Assembly: GCA_016937035.1 (NCBI GenBank)
Contig: JAFGWS010000120.1
Coordinates: 1 to 39,747 of the forward strand
Direction of reading: 5' to 3'
DNA length: 39,747 bases
Origin: Pontiellaceae bacterium
Lineage (GTDB): Bacteria > Verrucomicrobiota > Kiritimatiellia > Kiritimatiellales > Pontiellaceae
Of this stretch, positions 18,278 to 25,750 are shown in pieces. The notes below the pieces were generated by a model, which saw only the letters and a program-made list of their open reading frames with translations, did no database searches and had not been told where the DNA came from. Made by a program: the position numbers and the translations under genes. Within the stretch, counting starts at the first letter, position 1, and each line of letters opens with the position of its first letter.

Positions 18278-18889
18278 ATGAAAACAAACAATCAAAATGA
18301 TGATCAGGTGCTGCTTAGGGCCATACGAAAAGAGAAGAGCAGCGGTTGGGAACAGCTGTTCACCCAATATGATCCCCTTATTCAGTCGATCGTGCGCTGG
18401 TCAAAGTGGCACTTTTCTGATGATGAACAGAAGGATGTCAGTCAGAATATTCATATGCAGCTCTACAAATCTCTTAAAAGCTTTCAGCAAAAGAGCTCTC
18501 TGTCGAAATTTATCAAGAGCATCGCCATCCATCATTGTATCAATGAAGTCCGTCGGAAAAATCGTTGGAGCTCTATTATGACCTCTTTTCCCCCGCAAAC
18601 GGAGATGGGCGAGTACTACGAGTCGGAATCGATTGGTCTCAACGCTTCTGATCCTTACACCGACATCGTGAAGAGCGAGCGGATTCGGTTTCTGAACGAA
18701 ACGCTGAAAAAACTTCACAAAACTTGTCAGACAAGCATTCATCTGTTTTACATGAAGCACTTCAGCTACAAACAGATTTCCGATGCGCTGGGGATTTCCA
18801 CCAACACAGTTGGGAGCCGCATGTCTAAATGTCTGGATAAGCTGAGAAGTGAGCTCCGGAAAGACGCTTTGCTTGAAGGGAACCCGTAA
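18278..18889 (+). CDS. RNA polymerase sigma factor, ECF subfamily
   Basis: 203 residues from ATG 18278; an upstream in-frame non-ATG start at 18245 is unlikely. Sigma region 2 (about 20-85, with a WKHFSDDEQKDVSQNI-like stretch) and region 4 (about 140-190) are present. Region 4 ends in the helix-turn-helix YKQISDALGISTNTVGSRMSK, which recognises the -35 element. The linker is short, as in ECF factors that work with membrane anti-sigma proteins. Its TAA overlaps the ATG of the next gene by one base, so it is co-translated with a probable anti-sigma factor. The signal it answers is not visible. The preceding 280 bases are A/T-rich and should hold the promoter. Confidence 0.9.
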   Translation: MKTNNQNDDQVLLRAIRKEKSSGWEQLFTQYDPLIQSIVRWSKWHFSDDEQKDVSQNIHMQLYKSLKSFQQKSSLSKFIKSIAIHHCINEVRRKNRWSSIMTSFPPQTEMGEYYESESIGLNASDPYTDIVKSERIRFLNETLKKLHKTCQTSIHLFYMKHFSYKQISDALGISTNTVGSRMSKCLDKLRSELRKDALLEGNP

Positions 18890-19368
18890 TGGATCATTTT
18901 CATCGTCAAATCTGGGCGTATCTGCACAACGAGCTGCCTCCGGAAAAGCGGGCACAGTTTGAGCGGGCCGCAGAGCAAGATTCCTCCCTTCAGGAGGAGA
19001 TCGCTGTCTGTAGAGCGGTACATCATGATCTCGAAGATTGGGGGAATCAACTATTGGAGAAAGAACTCCTGGCGGAATGGGAGTCCGAGCATCCGGAATA
19101 TCAGGAAAATATACGCCGCCGAAACCGTGTTTTTCGACGGTTGATTCCGGTGGCTGCCGCTGCTGCATTGGTTCTGGGGTGGCCGCTTCAAATTTCTCTT
19201 CAGGAGCTGAAAGACGGGTATCTTGTCGCGGCAGTTTCCGGGCATCCGGAGCGGAATCCGGCATCCGAAGTGGTGTGGGAAGAATCCTCTGTATTATTCC
19301 CGGAATGGAACTCGGCCTTGGAACTGCATTCGACGACCTACCTGTGGCTGAAAATGCTCCTCCGATAA
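18889..19368 (+). CDS. Small membrane anti-sigma-like protein
   Basis: 159 residues. The N-terminal third (HRQIWAYLHNELPPEKRAQFERAAEQD-type pattern, about 5-35) resembles the helical anti-sigma domain that clamps ECF sigma factors: a short helix, an E/L-P-P turn and an amphipathic helix. A hydrophobic segment near 84-103 could span the membrane. Only about 55 residues follow, so the sensor part is very short compared with FecR-type anti-sigmas. The one-base overlap with the sigma gene supports the pairing. Its last 75 bases overlap the 3' end of the converging regulator gene. Confidence 0.65.
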   Translation: MDHFHRQIWAYLHNELPPEKRAQFERAAEQDSSLQEEIAVCRAVHHDLEDWGNQLLEKELLAEWESEHPEYQENIRRRNRVFRRLIPVAAAAALVLGWPLQISLQELKDGYLVAAVSGHPERNPASEVVWEESSVLFPEWNSALELHSTTYLWLKMLLR

Positions 19369-20034
19369 TCTGAACCGTTCCAAATTCCGCAGAGAAACCG
19401 TCCGCACATACGTGGTTGCGGCGTATAGATAATCGGCCGCGGAAACGATTCCCAATTTTTTCCTTATCCGTTCCCGGTAGGTTTCAACCGTTTTTATGCG
19501 CAGTCCCATTTTTTCCGCAATGCGCTGGGTCACATAGCCGCATCCGGTCAGCGAAAAAACCTGATGCTCCTGCATCGAAAGCGCTCGGAAATGATAATCG
19601 TCGAACTCATGGCTGGCCAGTTTGTGTTTTGTCAGCTCGCTCCAATACGACTTCCCTTGCGCCGCACACCGGATGGCACAGATCAGATCGTCCAACGAAT
19701 CTTCAATGGAGACGTACCCCGCCGCGCCGGCCCGTAAAGATTGTCGGATGCATACATCTTCAAACTCCTTATCACAGGAGAGCACCACGATCGAGACGCT
19801 GAACCTCTTCTTTAATTTTAGAATGGATATTGGAGCCATGTCGCATTTCAAACCTATGTTGACCAGCAGAACATGAGGATTGTGCTGCTCGATCTGTACG
19901 GCAACCCTGTTAACGTCATCCGCCAAAGCACAAACATCAACCCAGTATTCATTTTTCAATTGTTCGATCAATGCTTCACGCAGCAGACAACGCCTTTGAA
20001 CCACCAAAATCCGTGTGATACCAACCTGTTTCAT
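19294..20034 (-). CDS. LuxR/NarL-type regulator with degenerate receiver domain
   Basis: 246 residues from ATG 20034, chosen because GGAGG lies four bases upstream; the frame continues to 20088. The N-terminal part (about 7-125) has the receiver fold, but its phosphorylation residues are gone: the acidic pair after strand 1 is replaced by Gln-Arg (VVQRRC), the phospho-acceptor Asp is Asn59 (LLVNIGL), and the conserved Lys after GY is Ile110. Ser86 remains at the Thr/Ser position. The C-terminal LuxR helix-turn-helix (about 165-210, with VTQRIAEKMGLRIKTVETYRE) is intact. It may respond to a ligand or partner instead of phosphorylation. It is transcribed divergently from the HTH-EIIA gene and may control it. 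Confidence 0.8.
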   Translation of the reverse strand: MKQVGITRILVVQRRCLLREALIEQLKNEYWVDVCALADDVNRVAVQIEQHNPHVLLVNIGLKCDMAPISILKLKKRFSVSIVVLSCDKEFEDVCIRQSLRAGAAGYVSIEDSLDDLICAIRCAAQGKSYWSELTKHKLASHEFDDYHFRALSMQEHQVFSLTGCGYVTQRIAEKMGLRIKTVETYRERIRKKLGIVSAADYLYAATTYVRTVSLRNLERFRLSEEHFQPQVGRRMQFQGRVPFRE

Positions 20035-20188
20035 TTTGCCTCCGATTAGACCTCCAGCGTCTATCATCTGTATCAGTCGATGGAGCACGGGGAATCTTCC
20101 CCATGGAGATCAGATATTTTTCCACAAACATCTTGCATCCGATGCGGTTTGTTGTAGTTTCCCGCAAATCAACACGAGAGGTGAAGAT
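20035..20188. promoter_or_regulatory. Divergent control region with GGGGAA-TC-TTCCCC dyad
   Basis: This gap separates the LuxR-type regulator (minus) from the 16-kb plus-strand block. A perfect dyad, ggggaatcttcccc, lies at 20089-20102. The later part contains ttgcat and tagttt 16 bases apart, a weak candidate promoter for the HTH-EIIA gene. The dyad is well placed to be an operator for either divergent gene; this is inference. Confidence 0.45.
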
Positions 20189-20839
20189 ATGCACGAAATT
20201 ATGACAATCGAGGAAATCGCCGCATACCTGCGCGTTTCTGAGAGAACAGTGTATGACTGGGCACAAAAAGGTGACCTTCCCGGTGGCAAACTGGGAACCA
20301 CTTGGCGCTTCAAGCGTGAAGATGTTGAAAACTGGGTGAACTCCCGGCTTTCGAGTAAAACGGCCCCAACCATTCCGGGGGTAAAAAAAGGCGGCAACGC
20401 GCTGCTGACAACGGACCGAGTGGTGATTCTGGAAGAGACCGACAAAAAAAGCGTGTTAACCACGTTGGTCGATTTGCTGGCCACATCGCCGATGGTGAAG
20501 AACCGCGATGAGCTGCTGAACGGTATTTTTGCCCGCGAGGAACTGATGAGCACCGGGATCGGTTTCGGCGTTGGTGTTCCGCATGTGCGTATTGACTCCA
20601 TTACAGATCTAGTGATGGCCGTGGCCGTATGTAAACGGCCGATAAGCGGCTATTCTTCGCTGGACGGGCAGCCGGTGCACATTGTCTGTATGCTGGCGGC
20701 ACGATCCGACCAACACACAAAATATATTCGAACTCTTTCGGCGGTAAGCGGAAGGCTGAAAGATGCGGAGACCCGCAAACGGATTATTGGTTCAGATGAT
20801 CCGTCCTTCATTTACTCTCAACTCATTACTGAGGAGTAA
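20189..20839 (+). CDS. HTH-EIIA fusion: excisionase/MerR-like DNA-binding domain plus fructose/Ntr-type PTS EIIA
   Basis: 216 residues. The N-terminus (about 3-52) is an excisionase-type winged helix, IEEIAAYLRVSERTVYDWAQ, ending in WRFKREDVENWV. The C-terminal domain (about 75-215) is a PTS EIIA of the fructose/nitrogen class with the active site STGIGFGVGVPHVR; His132 is the phosphorylated histidine in this family. In EIIANtr systems phosphorylation state controls partners such as K+ channels and kinases. Here it is fused directly to a DNA-binding domain, so a phosphorylation-controlled regulator is likely. AGAGGTGA precedes the ATG. Five bases separate it from the antiporter gene. Both domain calls are firm; the regulatory role is inference. 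Confidence 0.85.
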   Translation: MHEIMTIEEIAAYLRVSERTVYDWAQKGDLPGGKLGTTWRFKREDVENWVNSRLSSKTAPTIPGVKKGGNALLTTDRVVILEETDKKSVLTTLVDLLATSPMVKNRDELLNGIFAREELMSTGIGFGVGVPHVRIDSITDLVMAVAVCKRPISGYSSLDGQPVHIVCMLAARSDQHTKYIRTLSAVSGRLKDAETRKRIIGSDDPSFIYSQLITEE

Positions 20840-20843
20840 ATTC

Positions 20844-22505
20844 ATGGATGGCATATTGGCGATACTCGGGATCTGCGTGGCCGGCGGTGTCGTCGGTGGG
20901 TGGCTGGCTCAGCGTCTGAATATCCCGCAAGTAGTCGGTTACATTGTCGTGGGTGTACTGATCGGCGACACCGGCTTCAGCTTGCTTCATCCGGCAGATG
21001 TGGCGGAATTGACCCCGTTTAATAATTTTGCGCTGGGCCTGATCGGGTTTCTGGTCGGGGGTGAGCTGAGCGGGAGCATATTCAAAAAGTACGGGAAGCA
21101 GTTCACGGCGATCCTGATGGGCGAAGGGCTGGCGGCCTTTCTGCTTGTGGGACTCGCGGCCACCGGCATTGTCTATCTGGTCGCCCACGACTGGATAATG
21201 GCCATTTCCGCCGGTGTCGTGTTCGGGGCGATCGCCTCGGCCACCGACCCCGCTTCGACGATTGACGTGCTTTGGGAATACCGCTCTGCCGGCGTGTTGA
21301 CCACCGCCATCATTGCGATCGTCGCGCTCGACGATGCACTGGCCATGACGCTCTATGGTTTGGGCACCAGTATTGCTTCTATTCTGATGGACAGCGGAGG
21401 AAACGTTGGGCTGACCATGCTGCATACGCTGATCGAGCTGGGCGGGGCGGTTGTGCTGGGGGCCGTTGCCGGGTTTGTGCTTAACGCGATGATGCACTAT
21501 ATGCCGCAGACGGAAAAACGTCTGGGGATTTCGATTGGAATCATTCTGCTTTGTATCGGCGTAGCGGTGGCATTCAATATGGATGTTATTCTCGCCACAA
21601 TGACGGTCGGCATTGTTCTGATTAATCTGGCACCGCGCCGCAGTAAACAGCTGTTTGAGGTGATCCGCTCCTTTTCGACGCCCATTTACATCATTTTCTT
21701 TGTGCTGGTTGGCGCGCGCCTTTCGCTCAAAACCATGCCGCTGTGGATCTGGGGGCTCGTCGCGGCCTACGTGTTGATGCGCAGTCTTGGCAAATGGATC
21801 GGCTCCTACTGGGGCGGGCGCATCTCGAGGGCGGAAAAACCGGTGCAGAATTATATGGGCATGGCGCTCTTTGCCCAAGGCGGCGTGGCGGTCGGCCTCT
21901 CTATCGTGGCAAGCCAGAAACTGCCCGACATCATGGTGGTTGAAGAGATGAAGCTTGCGGACATGATTGTCTTCACGGTAACGGCTACCACGCTGATTGT
22001 TCAGCTCATTGGGCCGGCCTTTGCCAAACTGGCCATCAAGAAGGCGGGCGAAATCGGCCGCAACGTTACAGAAGAAGATGTCATGGCGGAACTCAACGTA
22101 TCGGATGTGGTTGATACCAGCATCGTTCCGCTGAAGGAGGGCACTCTGCTGGCCGACGTCGTTCGGCATTTTGCCGAACAGGATGCGCTGGTTTATCCGG
22201 TCATCGCCAACGATGAAAAGATTGTCGGAGTTCTTACATTTGAAATGCTCAAAGAGGTTCTGCTGGACCGCGACACGTGGCTTTGGCTGGTGGTGGGCGA
22301 TGTAATGCAGCCGCTTACCGAACATCTGCTGGCCAAAACGAATTTAGCCGAGGCCTTGAAGGAAATGCAGAATACGCAAGTCGAAGCGCTGCCGGTGGTT
22401 GAAAGCGCTGAAACCGGGAAGCTGATCGGCGTGCTTGATCAGCGCCTCGCCCGACGCAAGGTGAACGCCGAACTGGTTCGCCGTCAGACCACTCTCGTTG
22501 CTTAA
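20844..22505 (+). CDS. CPA-type cation/proton antiporter with C-terminal CBS pair
   Basis: 553 residues from ATG 20844, preceded by GAGGAG. About a dozen hydrophobic helices cover residues 1-390, as in the Kef/NhaP/NapA-like monovalent cation:proton antiporter families. The unwound-helix motif SATDPAST and the paired acids ALDDALA at the expected ion-binding position are visible; a DD pair is typical of electrogenic Na+/H+ exchangers. Helical loops such as QGGVAVGL are also typical. The C-terminal 150 residues form two CBS motifs, which usually bind adenosyl nucleotides. The TrkA-N nucleotide domain found in KefB/KefC is absent. It is the first of two separate cation transporters in this block. 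Cation specificity cannot be read from sequence. Confidence 0.88.
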   Translation: MDGILAILGICVAGGVVGGWLAQRLNIPQVVGYIVVGVLIGDTGFSLLHPADVAELTPFNNFALGLIGFLVGGELSGSIFKKYGKQFTAILMGEGLAAFLLVGLAATGIVYLVAHDWIMAISAGVVFGAIASATDPASTIDVLWEYRSAGVLTTAIIAIVALDDALAMTLYGLGTSIASILMDSGGNVGLTMLHTLIELGGAVVLGAVAGFVLNAMMHYMPQTEKRLGISIGIILLCIGVAVAFNMDVILATMTVGIVLINLAPRRSKQLFEVIRSFSTPIYIIFFVLVGARLSLKTMPLWIWGLVAAYVLMRSLGKWIGSYWGGRISRAEKPVQNYMGMALFAQGGVAVGLSIVASQKLPDIMVVEEMKLADMIVFTVTATTLIVQLIGPAFAKLAIKKAGEIGRNVTEEDVMAELNVSDVVDTSIVPLKEGTLLADVVRHFAEQDALVYPVIANDEKIVGVLTFEMLKEVLLDRDTWLWLVVGDVMQPLTEHLLAKTNLAEALKEMQNTQVEALPVVESAETGKLIGVLDQRLARRKVNAELVRRQTTLVA

Positions 22506-22509
22506 CCCT

Positions 22510-22827
22510 ATGAAACGAAAACGTCTATTCTCCAGATTGCTCTTGGTTTCACTCTCGATCCTTTTGATCGTGATCGAATTTTCGACGTTTTTTTCCACCT
22601 GCCATGAGTTATTGGCCCGATCGTCGGAGGAGGAGTGTTTTGAAGAAAGCATCGACCATTTGCTTTTGGGTTCGATCCGCCCGCAGATGGCTTCCGGGTG
22701 CCTGGAACCGAAATTGACCCCGCTTAGGATAGACAAAATTCCCGTTTTTGTCTCCCGGAAGGACAAGACCTATAATTTGCACTGTTCCATTTGTTCGATG
22801 GGCTGGAGGCTTGCTTTGAGAATTTGA
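22510..22827 (+). CDS. Possible small membrane protein (doubtful)
   Basis: 105 codons between the antiporter and CBS genes. A basic N-terminus and one hydrophobic stretch (about 9-31) are followed by a Cys- and charge-bearing tail with two CxxC-like spacings near the end (LHCSICSMGW). No ribosome site of note precedes the ATG at 22510, and no family is recognised. Its location inside an otherwise tightly packed block gives it some support; it could equally be a chance frame in a leader region. Confidence 0.3.
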   Translation: MKRKRLFSRLLLVSLSILLIVIEFSTFFSTCHELLARSSEEECFEESIDHLLLGSIRPQMASGCLEPKLTPLRIDKIPVFVSRKDKTYNLHCSICSMGWRLALRI

Positions 22828-22833
22828 TCGGCA

Positions 22834-22880
22834 CCCTGCACCGGGTCAATCCGGCGGGGGCGTGCGTCCCTGCACCGGGT
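22834..22880. repeat. 13-bp direct repeat upstream of CBS gene
   Basis: The word ccctgcaccgggt occurs at 22834-22846 and 22868-22880, 34 bases apart start to start, about three helical turns. It is partly self-complementary (accc...gggt). It lies 40-90 bases before the CBS gene and could be a pair of operator sites. Confidence 0.5.
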
Positions 22881-22921
22881 TGACAAATTTATTTCGGTCG
22901 ATCAATTTAAAAGGAAGAACA

Positions 22922-23389
22922 ATGAAGACAAATTTAGAAAACACGACGGTCAAAAATATTTCATATCTTATCCATTCCGCGAGCCTGCGGGCCCCGGCCA
23001 ACACGCCGCTCGAAAAGCTGGCGGACATGCTCTGTGCCGCGGATCGCTACAAGGTGTACCTCGAAGATGAAACGGGCATTCTGGTCGGAACGGTCCAGGC
23101 GCGGCAGATCGCGAAAAAGATATTGGAGTTTTCGCGCCGGAAGGAAGATACCGAAGCGATGCTTCCGGCCATTGCTTTTGCGCTGAATGCGCAAACGGGC
23201 CAAGAGTTGGCGGTTCCTGCCGTTACGGTCGAAGCCGATACGTGCCTCAAAACGGTGATTGAACTGATGAACGAGCGCCACAGCCGCGAAATCGCCGTGG
23301 TGGATGCCGACGGACGCCTGATTGGTACGCTCGATGCCAAGACCATCCTTGCCTACTATCTTCAATCCAAAGCGGAATCCAACCTGTAA
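22922..23389 (+). CDS. Stand-alone CBS-pair protein
   Basis: 155 residues from ATG 22922, with AAGGAAG six bases upstream; the frame extends back to 22862. Two CBS motifs fill the protein. The first strand-helix unit ends VYLEDETGILVGTVQARQIA (about 45-64) and the second ends IAVVDADGRLIGTLDAKTIL. CBS pairs (Bateman modules) bind AMP, ATP or similar ligands and gate partner proteins. A free-standing CBS pair in a block of CBS-bearing transporters suggests a trans-acting regulator of one of them. It lies 15 bases before the EIIA-CBS gene. Confidence 0.8.
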   Translation: MKTNLENTTVKNISYLIHSASLRAPANTPLEKLADMLCAADRYKVYLEDETGILVGTVQARQIAKKILEFSRRKEDTEAMLPAIAFALNAQTGQELAVPAVTVEADTCLKTVIELMNERHSREIAVVDADGRLIGTLDAKTILAYYLQSKAESNL

Positions 23390-23404
23390 AGCGGAGATTC
23401 ATTC

Positions 23405-24322
23405 ATGAATGTAATGAACTATACCCGCCGCGTTGAATCGTGGCAGGCCCATCTATCTGCGGGAACACAGGAAGAGGTGTTTGATCGCATCCTGAAAACG
23501 CTGTGTTCGAACCCATTTTATGCAGTAAATTCAACGCTGAGCCACGAAGGTATTCTGGAGGCGCTCATCAAACGCGAAGCGCAGCGCAGCACAGCCGTCG
23601 GCGAAGGAATTGCATTCCCGCACGCACGACTCGAAGGGCTTTCACAGGCGCTGGTCGCTGTAGTCACGCTGGATGAACCGGTGATGTTTGCCGAATCCCC
23701 GGTGAAAATCATCTGCCTGTTTCTGGTGCCGGCCTCCGATGCAGCCATCTCGCTTAAACTGATGGCTCAACTTTCCCGTATGCTGATGGACTCCACCGTG
23801 CGCGATCAAATTCTTGCGGCCAAGGACACCGAAAGCCTGCGTAATATTGTTAAGCACCTGAATCCGCGCATCGATAAAGCCATCGAGGCGCGCGACATTA
23901 TGCGCCCGCCGAGTTTCGGTATCCGTGAAGACGAGCCGGTTTTAAAATGCACCCACACGATGAGTGTGAATAATCTGCAGGCCATTGCCGTGGTTAATGC
24001 GGAGAACCATCTCGTTGGAGAAATTACCGTTGAGCGGTTGTTTAAATACGGCCTCCCGGACTTCTTTTCCAAGCTCAAGAGCGTTTCGTTCATCGCTGAA
24101 TTCGATCCCTTCGAAAAATATTTTGCCGATGAGCGCAACATCCTTGCCCGAGACATGATGGAAACCACAGCCCGCACGGTCCCGACCAACTACACCATCA
24201 TGGAAATCGTCTTTGATCTGGCGATCAAAAACTATTCCCAGCTCTATGTAACCGATGAAGACGGCCGCTGGATCGGCACCATCGACAAAGGCGTTGTGCT
24301 CGACAACGTGATCAATTACTAA
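23405..24322 (+). CDS. EIIA-CBS fusion protein
   Basis: 305 residues. The N-terminal domain (about 25-155) is a fructose/Ntr-class PTS EIIA with active site STAVGEGIAFPHAR; His73 is the predicted phosphorylation site. The C-terminal half (about 160-305) is a CBS pair; its motif ends are AVVNAENHLVGEITVE and LYVTDEDGRWIGTIDKG. The architecture joins phosphoryl input and nucleotide sensing in one protein with no DNA-binding domain. It is 18 bases upstream of the NhaD/ArsB-type transporter and is probably its regulator; that partnership is inference from position. Confidence 0.85.
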   Translation: MNVMNYTRRVESWQAHLSAGTQEEVFDRILKTLCSNPFYAVNSTLSHEGILEALIKREAQRSTAVGEGIAFPHARLEGLSQALVAVVTLDEPVMFAESPVKIICLFLVPASDAAISLKLMAQLSRMLMDSTVRDQILAAKDTESLRNIVKHLNPRIDKAIEARDIMRPPSFGIREDEPVLKCTHTMSVNNLQAIAVVNAENHLVGEITVERLFKYGLPDFFSKLKSVSFIAEFDPFEKYFADERNILARDMMETTARTVPTNYTIMEIVFDLAIKNYSQLYVTDEDGRWIGTIDKGVVLDNVINY

Positions 24323-24340
24323 TTTAGAGGTTTTCTTTCC

Positions 24341-25648
24341 ATGCACGACATGATTTTACCTATCGCTGTATTTCTTATCGTCTATTTCTTTATCGCCACG
24401 GAACTGCTCGACAAAACCATTGCATCGCTCATCGGTGCAGGGCTGATGATCGGCCTCCATTTGGTCTCCTACGAAGAGGCACTCCACGCCATCGACATGA
24501 ATGTACTGTTCCTGTTGATCGGTATGATGGTGGTTGTCAACACCATGACCGAAACCGGCGTTTTTGAGTGGCTGGCCATCAAGCTGGCGCGATTGGCCCG
24601 GGGCAACGGCCTGTTGATTGCGGTTTTCTTCATGGTTCTCACCGCCGTCCTCTCCGCCTTCCTCGACAATGTTACAACGGTGATCCTCATGGCCCCCATC
24701 ACGATCCTGCTCTGCCAGTTGCTCGAAATGCCGGCTCCTCCAATTCTCATTATGGAAGCCGTCTTTTCAAACATCGGCGGAACCTCGACCCTGGTCGGCG
24801 ACCCGCCGAACATCCTGATCGGCTCCCAGACCCACCTCTCCTTCAACGCCTTTCTACTCAATCTGGGGCCGCCGGTCCTGGTCATGATGCTCGTGTTGCT
24901 GGGGGTCATGGCGCTGATGTTTAGAAAATCGATTCGGACCACGGAAGCCACCCGGAAACGGATCGAAATGTCGCGTCCGGAAAAGGCGATCCTCGAACCG
25001 ATCGTCCTGAAAAAATCGCTCGTCGTATTCGCGCTGATCCTCGCCGGGTTTTTTGGGGGCCGTATCCTCCATATTGAACCGGGGATCATTGCGCTGGCGG
25101 GCGCTATGCTGATGGTGCTGGTCTGCAGGAAGGACATCCACCATTCGCTAGTCCATGTGGAATGGAACACCATCCTCTTCTTTTCAGGGCTCTTTATGAT
25201 GATTTCCGCGCTGGAGGCACATGGGGTGTTTGAAACGATGGGCGACCAAATCCTCCACCTCTGCGGCGGCAATCTGATGGCCACTACGCTCACGATCCTT
25301 TGGTTCAGCGCCATTGTATCGGCCATCGTGGACAACATTCCGCTCGTGATGGCCATGATCCCGCTGGTTAAGGGCATCATTCCCGTGTTCGCTCAATCCA
25401 TGGGAATCGAAGGCGAGGCCGCCATTCAGGCGCAAATTGCGGAACCGATGCTTTGGGCGCTGGCGCTCGGCGCCTGCCTGGGCGGCAACGGAACGCTGGT
25501 CGGTGCGTCGGCCAACGTGGTGATTTCGCAGATCGCCAACCGCAATAACTGCCCGATCAGCTTCATGTCGTTCACCAAATACGGTTTCCCGTTCATGCTG
25601 GCCTCGCTGGCCATTGCGCACGTGTACATCTATCTGCGGTATTTCTAG
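24341..25648 (+). CDS. NhaD/ArsB-type ion transporter (IT superfamily)
   Basis: 435 residues and about 11-13 membrane helices. The two inverted halves each contain the family's re-entrant ion-binding signatures: SAFLDNVTT with GGTSTLVGDPPNILIG in the first, and SAIVDNIPL with GGNGTLVGASANVV in the second. These define the ArsB/NhaD/SLC13 (ion transporter) superfamily. A close relationship to NhaD Na+/H+ antiporters is likely given the neighbours; arsenite or dicarboxylate transport cannot be excluded. No arsenic-resistance genes are adjacent. It is the last gene before a 102-base gap containing a stem-loop. Confidence 0.88.
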   Translation: MHDMILPIAVFLIVYFFIATELLDKTIASLIGAGLMIGLHLVSYEEALHAIDMNVLFLLIGMMVVVNTMTETGVFEWLAIKLARLARGNGLLIAVFFMVLTAVLSAFLDNVTTVILMAPITILLCQLLEMPAPPILIMEAVFSNIGGTSTLVGDPPNILIGSQTHLSFNAFLLNLGPPVLVMMLVLLGVMALMFRKSIRTTEATRKRIEMSRPEKAILEPIVLKKSLVVFALILAGFFGGRILHIEPGIIALAGAMLMVLVCRKDIHHSLVHVEWNTILFFSGLFMMISALEAHGVFETMGDQILHLCGGNLMATTLTILWFSAIVSAIVDNIPLVMAMIPLVKGIIPVFAQSMGIEGEAAIQAQIAEPMLWALALGACLGGNGTLVGASANVVISQIANRNNCPISFMSFTKYGFPFMLASLAIAHVYIYLRYF

Positions 25649-25698
25649 GGGAAACGGGAAAACCATTGCGAAAAGGAAACAGCAGACGTATAAGACGC

Positions 25699-25736
25699 AG
25701 TTTCGACGACGGGCATCGACTCCCCGTGCCGAAACT
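25699..25736 (+). promoter_or_regulatory. Stem-loop upstream of second HTH-EIIA gene
   Basis: Arms agtttcg (25699-25705) and cgaaact (25730-25736) pair perfectly, extended by acgggg-like inner pairs around a central catcga loop. It stands just before the AGGAGG ribosome site (25742-25747) of the HTH-EIIA gene and lacks a U-tract. It is more likely a leader or processing structure than a terminator. Confidence 0.5.
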
Positions 25737-25750
25737 CCATTAGGAGGGTC

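Noticed and set aside
20826..22325. Long open frame antisense to the antiporter gene
   Set aside because: It is the complement of a clearly conserved membrane protein; composition is rich in His, Arg and Gln with no family features. Similar antisense frames at 27-35 kb are also by-products of high G+C.
24341..25648. Arsenite efflux pump ArsB
   Set aside because: The fold is shared, but no arsR, arsC or arsA is nearby, and the setting with a Na+/H+-type antiporter and EIIA-CBS favours an NhaD-like role.
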